From CAWIVH01 sp963839475 (lineage in GTDB: Bacteria; Acidobacteriota; UBA6911), in contig CAWIVH010000009.1 in NCBI GenBank assembly GCA_963839475.1, positions 1-64,000 on the forward strand: a stretch of DNA of 64,000 nt, in the 5' to 3' direction. Made by a program: the position numbers and the translations under genes. Below the pieces are notes generated by a model. The model ran no database searches and had not been told where the DNA came from. It worked only from the letters and a program-made list of their open reading frames with translations. Below are positions 42,756 through 52,740 of this stretch, piece by piece (the first letter of the stretch is position 1; each line of letters opens with the position of its first letter).

Positions 42756-43817
42756 TCATTTTACCATTTCTTCGACCCGATCCCGGACGGCTTCCTTAAC
42801 CGCTTCCTTGATGGTTTCTTTCACTTCTTGCGGGGTCAGACCCGCGTCAACAGTTTCAGCCATTGCCTGTTTAAGCGCCTCTTCTACAATAGGATTCAGC
42901 GGCGATAGCTCCTTGACCAGTGCATTCAGCGTCTTTTTGACGACTTTGGGTGGGATATCGGCCTGTATTTTTTCTCCTACCGGTTTCGTGACCCAATCCG
43001 ATTCAAAAGTTTTGATTAAGCCCTGCACCACTTTCGGTTCGCGGACAATAACGCCGACCTCGCGGCGCGAATCCAGTTCTGCCTGGCGCAAGCTCTGGCT
43101 GCCGATAAACGCCTGCCGGCGGTCGCGGATGATCGTGCGCGTATGCAAACGCATCTGGATGAGATTTTGAGCTTTCAGACCCAGGCTTCTCTTGCCGATG
43201 CGCCCTATGATTTTTATCTCCACCCCCGCTTTCTTACGCTCGGCAAGGGCCTGCAGCATTTCCAGATCGGCGATCTTGGGGTCGTAAATAAGGAGCTCCC
43301 TTTTGGCCTTCCGGATAAACTCAGCGAGCAGTTTGCGGGCGTTGGCGGGGCTGACAAGAAAAGTGTCCAGTGCGGGAGTATAAGGATTTCTCGTGGTGTC
43401 CGCCTCGAATAACCTCACCGCTTCGTGAACCAGGCTTGTGTTCCGGGTGACGATGCCAAAGCCTCGACTGTGGTCGATATCAAGATGGGTGAAGTTGAAG
43501 GAGAGGACGTAGAGCAAGCGGCGATCGATGATCATCAGCTTGTCGTGATAGCGCACCAGATCGTCGGCGGTTCGCGAAACCGCGACGCCCACCTCCAGCA
43601 GTCGCATCTCGAGTTTGCGCAGATTTATCTCGCCGCCGCGGTTGGTGTAGGCAATTAGCGCGCTTACCGAAACGCCCCGGCCGATGGCTGCCTTCAGCTC
43701 CGCCTCAATCTCAGCCCGATCGAAGCGGAAGATTGCCATTTCGATACTTTTTTTAGCGCCTCTTATTCCTGAAAGCAGCGCTGCGATTCCATCGTCGGGT
43801 TGGATTAACAGTTTCAC
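42756..43817 (-). CDS. Phospholipase D-like protein with two HKD regions
   Basis: This 353-residue protein starts MKLLIQPDDGIAALLSGIRGAKKSIEMAIFRFD, a typical PLD/cardiolipin synthase N-terminus. The first motif is complete (YHDKLMIIDRRLLYVLSFNFT). The second reads LHTRTIIRDRRQAFIGSQSL, with Arg where HKD has Lys. About 75 C-terminal residues are helical and charged (LTPQEVKETIKEAVKEAVRDRVEEM). No signal peptide is seen. It may be a phosphatidyl transferase or a nuclease-like PLD; the altered second motif argues for caution. Confidence 0.82.
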   Translation of the reverse strand: MKLLIQPDDGIAALLSGIRGAKKSIEMAIFRFDRAEIEAELKAAIGRGVSVSALIAYTNRGGEINLRKLEMRLLEVGVAVSRTADDLVRYHDKLMIIDRRLLYVLSFNFTHLDIDHSRGFGIVTRNTSLVHEAVRLFEADTTRNPYTPALDTFLVSPANARKLLAEFIRKAKRELLIYDPKIADLEMLQALAERKKAGVEIKIIGRIGKRSLGLKAQNLIQMRLHTRTIIRDRRQAFIGSQSLRQAELDSRREVGVIVREPKVVQGLIKTFESDWVTKPVGEKIQADIPPKVVKKTLNALVKELSPLNPIVEEALKQAMAETVDAGLTPQEVKETIKEAVKEAVRDRVEEMVK

Positions 43818-44206
43818 GGACGTTTCACCTGGAGGCAGGCCGGGTTAAAGGGATCGGAAGAGGCTGCATCTCTTTATTGGGCTATGCGAAGGTAACGAAT
43901 TTCCGATCCACGAGGCGCATTCCGACCGACATTGCGCTTCTTCCCTGTAACTGAGGTTAAGAGCTTTGTGATTGCATGTCAAGGCGGTTCCCTGAGCTTT
44001 CGGCAATGAGCAGTTTTGACCAAATGAGCGAGCAATACCGTACTGACGTGCGAAGTAACGCGGAGTATAAAAAAGGTGGCTGGAACCGCGAGTCAGAAAA
44101 GATGCGGCGCCTTGTCCCTATCTCGCCGCAAGATTCAGCAGCCTGTCGCTCACGACGGCTCAACGGCAAACCGGGGAATGGGACTTTGCTTTTTTTAGGA
44201 GGGACC
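43818..44206. other. Intergenic region with promoter module P
   Basis: Separates divergent genes. It contains module P at 44007-44070, facing the plus-strand gene at 44207. No gene is supported. Confidence 0.5.
44007..44070 (+). promoter_or_regulatory. Promoter module P, upstream of the secreted protein at 44207
   Basis: Unit 1 is 44007-44020 (GAGCAGTTTTGACC), unit 2 is 44029-44042 (GAGCAATACCGTAC), -35 CTGACG is 44042-44047, spacer 17 bp, -10 TATAAA is 44065-44070. Confidence 0.75.
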
Positions 44207-45175
44207 ATGCGAGGCCACAGAGGGATCTTCCCAATCATCCTTGTTCTTTTCCTGGCGATGCCCATTTTCGCCCAACAGGCTGGGACCACAACCGCCCTAT
44301 GGCGGGACCCGGGTGATGCTTCAGCCCTCAGTCTTCTAGCCGGTCCGGGAGGGAGCGATCGCCAACCGGGGACAAGCTTTAAGTTTATTAAGGAATCTAA
44401 AGGCGGAAGTTCAGCCAAGTTTGAAGTCGAGGACGAAAATGGCGCCAAGTGGAAGGTGAAACTCGGCCGCGAAGCAAAACCGGAAACCGCTGCAACACTC
44501 CTGGTGAGGGCTGCGGGTTACTATGCCGATGAGGACTATTACCGCCCCCAAATAAGCGTATCAGGGATGAAACCCCTCTCCCGCGGGCAGGAGTACGTGT
44601 CTCATGATGGCATAGTTCGCGAGGCTCGTTTGGAACGCCAGGACGTCGGGAAGAAACTGAATAACTGGAGCTGGTACCAAAATCCGTACGTCGGAACGCG
44701 GGAGTTCAACGGCCTCCGGGTGATGATGGCGCTCGTCAACAACTGGGATCTGAAGGAAGTCAATAATGATGTATATGACGAAGGGGGTGCCAAGGGAAGA
44801 TACGTGGTTTCCGATTTGGGCGCCAGCTTCGGCCGCACCGGCAACGGTTTTACTCGCAGCCGTGGTGTGATGAAGGACTACGCGGAAACAAAGTTTATCC
44901 ACAGGGTCACTCCGGAGCATGTAGACTTCGTCATGCACAGCCGTCCCTTCTTCCTTACCTTTTTCTATTTCCCCAACTACTTCTCCCGTACGCGCATGGA
45001 GAAGGTTGCGAAGCATATTCCGGTGGCAGACGCACGCTGGCTTGGCAACCGGCTGGGCAAATTGTCAGCCGAGCAGATTCGGGACTGCTTCCGGGCCGCC
45101 GGTTTTTCGACAACCGAGGTTGAAGGCTATTCCACCGTCGTCGAACAGCGGATCGGGGCATTGAAGAAGTTATAG
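44207..45175 (+). CDS. Secreted protein of unknown family, possible kinase-like fold
   Basis: The ATG follows AGGAGGGA. The 322-residue product has a signal peptide (GIFPIILVLFLAMPIFAQQ). The conserved-looking core includes GSSAKFEVEDENGAKWKVKLGREAKPETAATLLVRAAGYYADEDYY, then VMMALVNNWDLKEVNND and GRYVVSDLGASFG. The order K-lacing strand, then N-x-W-D-x-K-x-x-N-N, then D-L-G recalls kinase-like folds such as HipA or FAM20, but this is inference from spacing only. No family was recognised with certainty. Confidence 0.6.
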   Translation: MRGHRGIFPIILVLFLAMPIFAQQAGTTTALWRDPGDASALSLLAGPGGSDRQPGTSFKFIKESKGGSSAKFEVEDENGAKWKVKLGREAKPETAATLLVRAAGYYADEDYYRPQISVSGMKPLSRGQEYVSHDGIVREARLERQDVGKKLNNWSWYQNPYVGTREFNGLRVMMALVNNWDLKEVNNDVYDEGGAKGRYVVSDLGASFGRTGNGFTRSRGVMKDYAETKFIHRVTPEHVDFVMHSRPFFLTFFYFPNYFSRTRMEKVAKHIPVADARWLGNRLGKLSAEQIRDCFRAAGFSTTEVEGYSTVVEQRIGALKKL

Positions 45176-45252
45176 CGAATTATGATACGCCCAACGGGTG
45201 GCCGGCCTGAGATTTTGGTCCGTGATGAGCCATAGGGTATCGGCGCCGGCGG

Positions 45253-47082
45253 CTAGGTTTTTTTCGCAACATCCGATTTGGGATCTTCCCTGTGAAACTG
45301 GATTTCGTAAAGCTCGGAATAGACGCCGCCTGCCGCCAGCAGCTCATCGTGGGTGCCGCGCTCAACCAGAGTACTGTCTTTCAACACGAAAATGATAGTA
45401 GCGCGCCGGATCGTCGCCAGGTGGTGCGCGATGACGATGCAGGTCTTGTCTTTCATCAAACGATCGAGGGCTTCAAATACGGCCTGCTCGGATGCGGCGT
45501 CCAGTCCTGATGTGGGTTCGTCCAGAACCAGGATTGGAGTATCGCGAATAACGGCCCGGGCAATAGCGATACGCTGTCGCTGGCCCCCGGAAAGCGATAG
45601 TCCGCGTTCTCCGACCATGGTGTCATAACCCTCTGGCATCTGCTCGATGAATTCGTCGGCGTTGGCCAGTTTTGCGGCGCGGATGATCTCTGCTCGGCTG
45701 GCTTCCGGGCGGCCATAGGCGATGTTTTCCCAGACAGGAGCGCGGAACAACAACGTCTCCTGCAAAACAAAACTGATCTGTTGCCGAAGCGATTTCATTG
45801 TGTAACCGCGTATATTTGTCCCGTCTATCTTGACTTCCCCGGAGAAGGGATCGTAGAAGCGCGCAACCAGGCTGATAATCGTTGTTTTGCCGCCCCCCGT
45901 CGGACCGACGAACGCGGCGACCTGGCCGGGTTCGATCTTGAAGCTTATATCTTTCAAGATCAATTGGTCCTGGTTGTACCCAAACGAGACGTTCGCAAAT
46001 TCGATTTTGCCCTTGAAGCGCGCTGCGGCACGGGCACCTGGTTGGTCGCGCATCCCGCTTTCGGTTTCCAAAACCTCGCGGATCCGCTCGAAGCCCACGG
46101 CCGCTTTGGATACCGTGTCCGTCATTTTGGAAAGGTCACGCATGGGCTTATACATTTTGCCCAGGTAAAGCAAAAACACGACCAACGCACCAACGGTGAG
46201 TTGGCCCGCCAGTACCAGGCGCGCGCCGTAGCCGAGCATCAGACAGGTCCCCGTCGCCACCACAATCTCCACGACCGGTGAGAGCTTCATTTTGATGCCG
46301 CGCGCAACAAGAGCCATTTCGACATTCTCCAGGCTCTGGCGCTCGAAGCGGCGCTCCTCGTATTCTTCGCGGGCAAAGGCTTTGACCACGCGGATTGAGG
46401 TAAAAACCTCCTCGACAATCGAAACCAACTCGCTCTCCTTTTTTCTTACGTCGCGCGAGGCCTTTTTTATGCGCCGGGTGAAGACGTAAACCACCAGGAA
46501 GAGCACTGGCGCAATGGAGAGCGATATAAGCGTGAAGCGCCAGTTCAGGTAAAGCATGACCCCGATTATCCCCATCAGGGTGAGGATATTGGCGAGGATG
46601 CCCAGCAGCGCCGTGGTGACGAAGTTCTGGATCGCTTCGATATCGCTGGTCACACGGCCGATCAGATCACCAGTCCTTTTCTCATCGTGCTCGGCCAGCG
46701 ACAGGCGGTGAATGTGGTGATAGAGAGTGCGTCGCAGGTCGTGCATGACCCATTGGCCGACACTGGTGGTGAGGTATTTTTCCAGCAGTGAGCTCAGGGC
46801 GCCCACGACGGCGATGACCGCCACTGCCGCCACCGCGAAATTGAGGACAGCCAGCTTGTTCTGCCCGATCCAGCCGACCATGACGCTCAACCAACCCGGG
46901 GGCCGTTTGGTTTGAAGCAGGTAATCAAGCACGATCTTCAAAGGCCAGGGTTCGAGCAGGTCGGTTGCGGTCTCGCCCGCCACCGCCAGCAAGGCTAATG
47001 CCAATGCTTTCCAGTGTGGCCGCAAAAAGTAAAGGATGCTGAGATCCTTCGACGTCTTGGTCGCTTTTGGCTTCATTTTCAT
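45253..47082 (-). CDS. ABC exporter, fused permease and ATPase (MsbA-like)
   Basis: A 609-residue half-transporter. The N-terminal part has six membrane helices (WKALALALLAVAGETATDLLEPWPLKIVLDYLL; LTLMGIIGVMLYLNWRFTLISLSIAPVLFLVVYVFTRRI). The C-terminal ATPase has Walker A VGPTGGGKTT, Q-loop FVLQETLLF, signature LSGGQRQRIAIARAV, Walker B LVLDEPTSGLD and H-loop IAHHLATI. It acts as a homodimer in the inner membrane; lipid A-type lipids, peptides or drugs are possible substrates. No module-type promoter was found upstream. Confidence 0.94.
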   Translation of the reverse strand: MKMKPKATKTSKDLSILYFLRPHWKALALALLAVAGETATDLLEPWPLKIVLDYLLQTKRPPGWLSVMVGWIGQNKLAVLNFAVAAVAVIAVVGALSSLLEKYLTTSVGQWVMHDLRRTLYHHIHRLSLAEHDEKRTGDLIGRVTSDIEAIQNFVTTALLGILANILTLMGIIGVMLYLNWRFTLISLSIAPVLFLVVYVFTRRIKKASRDVRKKESELVSIVEEVFTSIRVVKAFAREEYEERRFERQSLENVEMALVARGIKMKLSPVVEIVVATGTCLMLGYGARLVLAGQLTVGALVVFLLYLGKMYKPMRDLSKMTDTVSKAAVGFERIREVLETESGMRDQPGARAAARFKGKIEFANVSFGYNQDQLILKDISFKIEPGQVAAFVGPTGGGKTTIISLVARFYDPFSGEVKIDGTNIRGYTMKSLRQQISFVLQETLLFRAPVWENIAYGRPEASRAEIIRAAKLANADEFIEQMPEGYDTMVGERGLSLSGGQRQRIAIARAVIRDTPILVLDEPTSGLDAASEQAVFEALDRLMKDKTCIVIAHHLATIRRATIIFVLKDSTLVERGTHDELLAAGGVYSELYEIQFHREDPKSDVAKKT

Positions 47083-47740
47083 CTAGCAGTGGAATACTTA
47101 TCCGCTCGGCGATGTTTAACAGATCATCGGATCAAAAAGCATTTTGCGGCTAGAGTTCGACTTTTGCTCCGCCGCAGCGCCGTCGTGCAGCGCTCGAGAA
47201 GTCCGCATTCGTTATTTAAGCTTCCAGAAGTGCTTGCACCAGATTATTCAAACAGGAATCTTACACCCAAATAATCCTCCAGTTGCTGAATTCGCTCAAA
47301 ATGCCGATCACCCGACCCACTCATTCAGATTCGGATAGCCCTGAGCTACTGCCGTGGGTTTCGCGCACCCCGGCGGGGCTTTTCAGACACTTGCTTCCCT
47401 ATGGGAGGCCTCCTTAGCCTACCCCCCTCTGGGGATGGTAGGTGACTATCCACCGCACGGCTCTGGTCGGATTTTGAATGCAGTAAGAGCCAGCGCAACT
47501 CCGGCGTTGGCAGGGGAGAGGCGGATGAGCAATCTTAGCCGGTCGGGTGAGCACTACGGAACTGACGTGTGAACAATCCCGGGGTATAAAAATTGTATCT
47601 TGAGTTGCGATGCAAGGTTTTGATGCGGGCAACTGTTAATGGAACCCCATATTTGCCTGAGTGCTTCTGAGGAAACAAATGATGGGATGGCAGCCTTATA
47701 CAGACTTTCTTCTCAACTCCAAAAAGTCAGGGTGAACGAT
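47083..47740. other. Intergenic region with promoter module Q
   Basis: This 658-base gap lies between divergent genes. The only clear structure is module Q at 47527-47590. No gene is supported elsewhere in it. Confidence 0.5.
47527..47590 (+). promoter_or_regulatory. Promoter module Q, upstream of the secreted protein at 47741
   Basis: Unit 1 is 47527-47540 (GAGCAATCTTAGCC), unit 2 is 47549-47562 (GAGCACTACGGAAC), -35 CTGACG is 47562-47567, spacer 17 bp, -10 TATAAA is 47585-47590. Confidence 0.75.
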
Positions 47741-48565
47741 ATGAATAGGATAGCGTATTGGACCATGGCTGCAACTTTGCTGTTAGGGACCAGTTTCGTT
47801 TCGGCGCAAAGGGGCAATCCAAATGAAAACAGTAACCTTAGGCAAGGGACCATCATACGGGTTCGTTTGCCGGATAACCTGGATTCCGACAGAAACCAGA
47901 ACGGTGATCAATTTGAAGCCATTCTGGATCGAGACCTGGTGTCGAACGGCAGGATCCTGGCTCGCGCCGGTAGCGTAGTATTTTTCCGATTGGTGGATGT
48001 GAACGCGGGTGGTGGGGCCAGCAGGGACCGGTCGCGGGTTTCTTTCACGCTGACCGGCATTGAGGTCGACTCCACGGTTATCCCGATCGAGACCAATACC
48101 ATTACGATCGGAACGGCGCCGAACCAGAATCAGAGGGTCAACTTCAGGACCATCAGGAACACGACCATGGTCCCGCCGGGTTACCGACCGGATGGGATCA
48201 TGCCCATTCATGAGGAAATCCATGCCGACAATCGGATGGGGCTCGACCGAGTTTCTGAAGGCGGCATGACCTACCACGGTTCTTTGCGCTGGCGCGGGCG
48301 GGTCGAAGGCTCTGATTATATAGACCTCTGCCGTGATCGGGTGACTGTGCACCACAGACAGCCAGAAATAATTGCCGGTTCGGACTACGTCCTGAGCAGC
48401 CCTCTGCCTCAGAGACGCGTATCATTGCGGCTCAACAGGCTGCAGGGTAGAGGCACGGTAGTGCTCCACCAACAGCCTTCGGCGGCGAACAATTATACGG
48501 CGATTGTGCTTATAACTGATAACACGGCCCGCAACAATTTCTATGAGTTCGAATTGGTCTGGTAA
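47741..48565 (+). CDS. Secreted beta-rich hypothetical protein
   Basis: From the ATG with AGGGTGA upstream the product has 274 residues, with a signal peptide (MNRIAYWTMAATLLLGTSFVSA). The domain begins LRQGTIIRVRLPDNLDSDRNQNGDQFEAILDRDLVSNGRILARAGSVVFFRLVDV, a pattern frequent in secreted acidobacterial proteins. The rest is polar, rich in R and N. No function is known. It has its own promoter module. Confidence 0.62.
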   Translation: MNRIAYWTMAATLLLGTSFVSAQRGNPNENSNLRQGTIIRVRLPDNLDSDRNQNGDQFEAILDRDLVSNGRILARAGSVVFFRLVDVNAGGGASRDRSRVSFTLTGIEVDSTVIPIETNTITIGTAPNQNQRVNFRTIRNTTMVPPGYRPDGIMPIHEEIHADNRMGLDRVSEGGMTYHGSLRWRGRVEGSDYIDLCRDRVTVHHRQPEIIAGSDYVLSSPLPQRRVSLRLNRLQGRGTVVLHQQPSAANNYTAIVLITDNTARNNFYEFELVW

Positions 48566-48703
48566 GGACCAAGGTCGTATATTCTCAATTCGGTGGTTCG
48601 TTTGGTCGGTGATCAGTTTTCGTGGCGTCCGCCGGCGTTTATTCGGCGGATCAGATTTATCTGCCTGATGTGTCGACCGGTGATTCTGATGGCAGGGGGA
48701 TCG

Positions 48704-49831
48704 ATGAAAACAGGGATTATCATTCTAGTGCTGGCGTTAGGCGTGATGACTGCGACGGCGGCGGAACGCAAATGGATCGGCAAAATCAGCGACAGCGCCT
48801 GTGGCCCAACCCACCGCAAGGGAGCCGAACATGGTGCCGAAACAATGTCCGATCGAGACTGCACGCTGGCCTGTGTGAAAGATGGCGGCAAATTCGTTTT
48901 CGTCCGCGGAGGCACAGTCTACAAAATCGAGAACCAGGATTTTGCGAGCCTTAAATCGTATGCTGGACAGTCCGTTCAACTCAAAGGTGAATTGAAAGGC
49001 AATACGATCATGGTATCGGGCATTGAAATGCAGGCGAAGATGAAACCTGGGCAGGTAGAGCTCGAGACCGGAAAAACAGAAATCAACACGACCATGCTCG
49101 GAGCGCTGCTGGAATCTTCGGATCACCGTTTTTGTTTTACCAATACGACGGAAGAGGAGCTGAGGAAAGTAGTAATCGGAGCGCCTTTTATCGGACCTGA
49201 AGGCTACTGGACAAAGTCTACAGGCAAGGTATCCGAACTTAGAGAACACATTACCTATCGGAACAGACCGGCCGAAGGAAAGCTGGATGCCACCACGTCG
49301 GAGGAGCAAATAACGACCGCATCGGAACGATGTATCGAGAATTTCGAACCGGATCACAAAAATCCCCTCCTTCCACGCTTCAATGTTTGTCAATCCGTAT
49401 ACTGGTGCAGGAGCGCCGCCGATGCCAGTCACGGCTCAGAATCGTACATCATTGCCAACTTCGGCGTCCCGACCGTGGTGGGATTCCAGGGCTTGGAAGC
49501 GCCCAAGGGAAATGAGGTCTGGGAACTCACGACAGAGAAGGGCAAGGCTTGCCTCAGGGAAGTTGTTAACCTGGAAGGCTCCGGCGAGTTCAGCACGGGG
49601 GTACCGGGGCGAATATTCGCTGACAAACACCTCGAACTCCTCCAGGAGGCCATGGTGCAGATCAGGGAGCGACTCAGAGATCTCAAAGGTCAATATTCAA
49701 CGGTAGAGTCCACGGGGAAAGAGAAATATAAGGAAGCCGGCTGGAATCCGGGTGGGTGCGTTTCCAAAGCGCGTGCCATGAATCCTGTGGCTGCTTCTTC
49801 TTCAGGAGGTCCAAGAAGGAGTGCACCCTGA
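48704..49831 (+). CDS. Secreted hypothetical protein with N-terminal OB-like domain
   Basis: From the ATG after AGGGGG the protein has 375 residues and a signal peptide (MKTGIIILVLALGVMTATAA). Residues about 20-100 read WIGKISDSACG, then CTLACVKDGGKFVFV, YKIENQD and GQSVQLKGELKGNTIMVSGIEM. This small beta-barrel domain with paired cysteines is common in secreted acidobacterial proteins. The remaining 270 residues are of unknown type with several cysteines. The frame is open upstream, but the ATG chosen has the best ribosome-binding site. Confidence 0.62.
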   Translation: MKTGIIILVLALGVMTATAAERKWIGKISDSACGPTHRKGAEHGAETMSDRDCTLACVKDGGKFVFVRGGTVYKIENQDFASLKSYAGQSVQLKGELKGNTIMVSGIEMQAKMKPGQVELETGKTEINTTMLGALLESSDHRFCFTNTTEEELRKVVIGAPFIGPEGYWTKSTGKVSELREHITYRNRPAEGKLDATTSEEQITTASERCIENFEPDHKNPLLPRFNVCQSVYWCRSAADASHGSESYIIANFGVPTVVGFQGLEAPKGNEVWELTTEKGKACLREVVNLEGSGEFSTGVPGRIFADKHLELLQEAMVQIRERLRDLKGQYSTVESTGKEKYKEAGWNPGGCVSKARAMNPVAASSSGGPRRSAP

Positions 49832-50171
49832 AATCTCGACAACGCCCATGGAACCGAATTCCTTCAATAGTCGCCATTTTGATTTGGCCCCAGCAGTTTG
49901 TACCGGCGCACGACAAATCCATTTTATCCGCGGAACACAAGAAGCTCTGGCCGTGGGCAGTCCCGCGAGCATTTGGCTGAACCCGCTGAATCCATCGGAG
50001 CATTCGGTTTCATGAACCTTAAATCCATAAGCGCCGCCCGTTCTGCCCCAAGGTCAACAGTGTCGAACCAGAATCAGGGGAAGCTCAACGCGTTGTCGGT
50101 TTCTTCAGCCCGCAGGACCAGATTGTACAGCCCATGCTTTTTTCCCGAATGCCGAAAACAGAGGAACTGCC
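49832..50171. other. Intergenic region before the P-type ATPase
   Basis: No gene, promoter module or repeat was recognised in these 340 bases. One operator-like half (GAGCATTCGG near 49998) is present, without a partner or -10 at the right spacing. Confidence 0.4.
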
Positions 50172-52733
50172 ATGAGTTCGACTGCAAACCTGACCGACCT
50201 GCAAGGACTGACAGAGCAGGAAGCCCTGGAGAGATTGGCCCTGGAAGGCTACAACGAACTGCCGCAGTCGAAGAAGCGCACCTTCTGGCATATCCTCCTG
50301 GAAGTGGTGCGCGAGCCGATGTTCCTCATGCTGATCGCATGCGGGCTGCTCTACCTGTTCCTGGGTGATACCGAAGAAGCCCTGATGCTGATGGGATTCG
50401 TTTTCGTTATTATCGGCACCACATTCTATCAGGAGCAAAAAACCGAACGCGCGCTGGAGGCTCTGCGTGATCTCTCCAGTCCTCGGGCGCTAGTGATCCG
50501 CGAAGGGAGGCAAAAACGTATCGCCGGGCGTGAAGTAGTTCATGATGACATCTTCCTGGTCTCCGAGGGAGACCGCGTTCCCGCAGATGCCGTCCTCCTG
50601 TCTGTCAGCAACTTAAGCGTAGATGAGTCTCTCCTTACCGGCGAATCGATGCCGGTGCGCAAAAAACTATGGGACGGACGGCTCGAAATGGGCCGGCCCG
50701 GCGGCGACGACCTGCCATTCATCTATTCGGGCACGCTGGTGGTTAAGGGCCAGGGTATTGCCCGGGTGAGATCAACCGGTCCACGCACGGAGATCGGCAA
50801 AATAGGAAAGGCGCTGCGAATTCTGGAACCGGAGGATACCAATCTTCAACGTCAGACGAGAAAGATCGTAAGGAACTTCGCCTTCCTGGGATTGAGCTTG
50901 TGTGTTCTCGTGGTTGTCGTTTTTGCACTGACTCGAGGCGACTGGCTGGGCGGGTTCCTCGCAGGAATAACATTGGCGATGGCAACGCTCCCGGAAGAGT
51001 TTCCGGTAGTCCTAACAGTTTTTCTGGCTCTGGGCGCATGGAGAATCTCGAAGCACCATGTGCTCACCCGACGGGTAACGGCAATCGAAATGCTGGGCGC
51101 GGCAACGGCTTTGTGCGTCGACAAGACAGGTACGCTGACCCTCAACCGGATGACGGTAACGAAAGTTTATGCCGGCCAGAATCTATTTGATGTGGACGGC
51201 AAGCAGGTCTCGCTGCCGGAAGGTCTGCACGAGATCGTTGAATTCAGTATCCTGGCGAGCCCCAACGACCCTTTCGATCCGATGGAAAAGGCGATGAAAG
51301 ATCTTGGCGGGCGGACCCTGGCGAATACCGAGCATATCCACAAAGATTGGACGCTGGTGCGCGAGTACCCCCTATCCGAAAAACTGATGGCCATGTCGCA
51401 TGTATGGCGTTCGCAGAATGGGCAGGATTTTATTGTTGCGGCAAAAGGCGCCCCCGAAGTGATCTCAGACCTTTGCCATCTGAGCGGCGAAAGCCTCGCC
51501 GGGCTGCAGAGAATGATCGAGCGCATGGCGCGCGAAGGTCTCCGGGTAATCGGCGTTGCCAGGGCCCGGTTTCAGCCCGTGTCATTGCCTTCGGAGCTGC
51601 ATGAATTCGATTTTGAGTTTGTCGGCCTTCTGGGGCTTACCGATCCGGTGCGTCCTGAGGTTTCCGCCGCGATCCAGGAGTGCTACGCCGCGGGGATCCG
51701 CGTGATCATGATCACGGGCGATTACCCGGCCACGGCACAAAACATCGCCCAGCAGATCGGATTGCGCCCATTGAATCAGATTATCACCGGCTCTGACCTG
51801 GATTCCATGAGCGAGCCTGAATTGCAGGAGCGAATCAAGACCACCTGTATTTTTGCCCGTGCCGTTCCCGAGCAGAAGTTGAAGATTGTTGAAGCACTCA
51901 AGGCCAACGGCGAAGTGGTGGCGATGACCGGCGACGGCGTTAACGATGCGCCGGCGCTAAAGGCCGCCCACATCGGGATTGCGATGGGAGGGCGAGGCAC
52001 GGATGTGGCACGCGAAGCCGCTGCACTGGTTCTGCTTGACGATAACTTTGCTTCCATCGTGCAGGCCGTGAAGCTGGGACGGCGCATCTTTGATAACCTG
52101 AAAAAAGCGATGGCTTTTATCTTCTCCGTTCACATCCCGATCGCAGGGATGTCTCTGATCCCCGTCGTGATGAAGTGGCCGCTGGCCCTGCTTCCCGTGC
52201 ATATCCTTTTCCTCGAGTTGATCATTGATCCCGCCTGTACGGTGGTGTTCGAGACGGAAAATGGTGAGCCGGACATCATGCGGCGTCCGCCACGCCGCCT
52301 GAACGAGCCGCTGTTTGGACGCACCATGATCCTCAATGGCCTGATCCAGGGGCTAGGCGTCCTGGTTGCGGTTCTGGCCGTTTACGCCTATGCCCTGATA
52401 CGGGGCTACGGCGAGGATGAAGCTCGGATGAGTGCCTTCGCATGCCTGGTGCTTGCCAACCTGGCATTAATCATCACTAACCGCTCACTGGAAATATCAT
52501 TCCTTGAGATCCTCCGCATACCAAACCGGGCGTTCTGGTGGATAGCCGGCGGAGCACTCGGATTTCTTGCGTTGGTGATAGGTACACCTCCCCTGCGCAG
52601 CGTTTTTCGATTTTCGTCCCTCCGTCTTGGCGAGGTGGTTCTGATCGGCCTCGCAGTACTTGCCAGCCTGCTGATTTCAGAGAGTGTAAAAATCAAAGCT
52701 ATTCACCGGTGGATTTCAGGAGCTGGACAATAA
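50172..52733 (+). CDS. Cation-translocating P-type ATPase (P2-type)
   Basis: An 853-residue P-type ATPase: N-terminal cation ATPase domain (LTEQEALERLALEGYNELPQ), the actuator motif LTGES, the phosphorylation motif DKTGTLTLNRMTV (about D317), and the hinge MTGDGVNDAPALKAAHIGIAMGGRGTDVAREAA. The transmembrane motif PEEFPVVLTVFLALGAW replaces PEGLP of Ca2+ pumps. This PEEFP branch is common in bacteria, and its ion is not settled; Ca2+ or another divalent or monovalent cation is possible. It ends with a full C-terminal transmembrane set. Promoter module R begins 7 bases after its stop. Confidence 0.92.
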   Translation: MSSTANLTDLQGLTEQEALERLALEGYNELPQSKKRTFWHILLEVVREPMFLMLIACGLLYLFLGDTEEALMLMGFVFVIIGTTFYQEQKTERALEALRDLSSPRALVIREGRQKRIAGREVVHDDIFLVSEGDRVPADAVLLSVSNLSVDESLLTGESMPVRKKLWDGRLEMGRPGGDDLPFIYSGTLVVKGQGIARVRSTGPRTEIGKIGKALRILEPEDTNLQRQTRKIVRNFAFLGLSLCVLVVVVFALTRGDWLGGFLAGITLAMATLPEEFPVVLTVFLALGAWRISKHHVLTRRVTAIEMLGAATALCVDKTGTLTLNRMTVTKVYAGQNLFDVDGKQVSLPEGLHEIVEFSILASPNDPFDPMEKAMKDLGGRTLANTEHIHKDWTLVREYPLSEKLMAMSHVWRSQNGQDFIVAAKGAPEVISDLCHLSGESLAGLQRMIERMAREGLRVIGVARARFQPVSLPSELHEFDFEFVGLLGLTDPVRPEVSAAIQECYAAGIRVIMITGDYPATAQNIAQQIGLRPLNQIITGSDLDSMSEPELQERIKTTCIFARAVPEQKLKIVEALKANGEVVAMTGDGVNDAPALKAAHIGIAMGGRGTDVAREAAALVLLDDNFASIVQAVKLGRRIFDNLKKAMAFIFSVHIPIAGMSLIPVVMKWPLALLPVHILFLELIIDPACTVVFETENGEPDIMRRPPRRLNEPLFGRTMILNGLIQGLGVLVAVLAVYAYALIRGYGEDEARMSAFACLVLANLALIITNRSLEISFLEILRIPNRAFWWIAGGALGFLALVIGTPPLRSVFRFSSLRLGEVVLIGLAVLASLLISESVKIKAIHRWISGAGQ

Positions 52734-52740
52734 GTGGCGT

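Noticed and set aside
43976..44206. N-terminal extension of the secreted protein at 44207
   Set aside because: The extended frame would start before and run through promoter module P, and the ATG at 44207 has a strong ribosome-binding site followed by a signal peptide.
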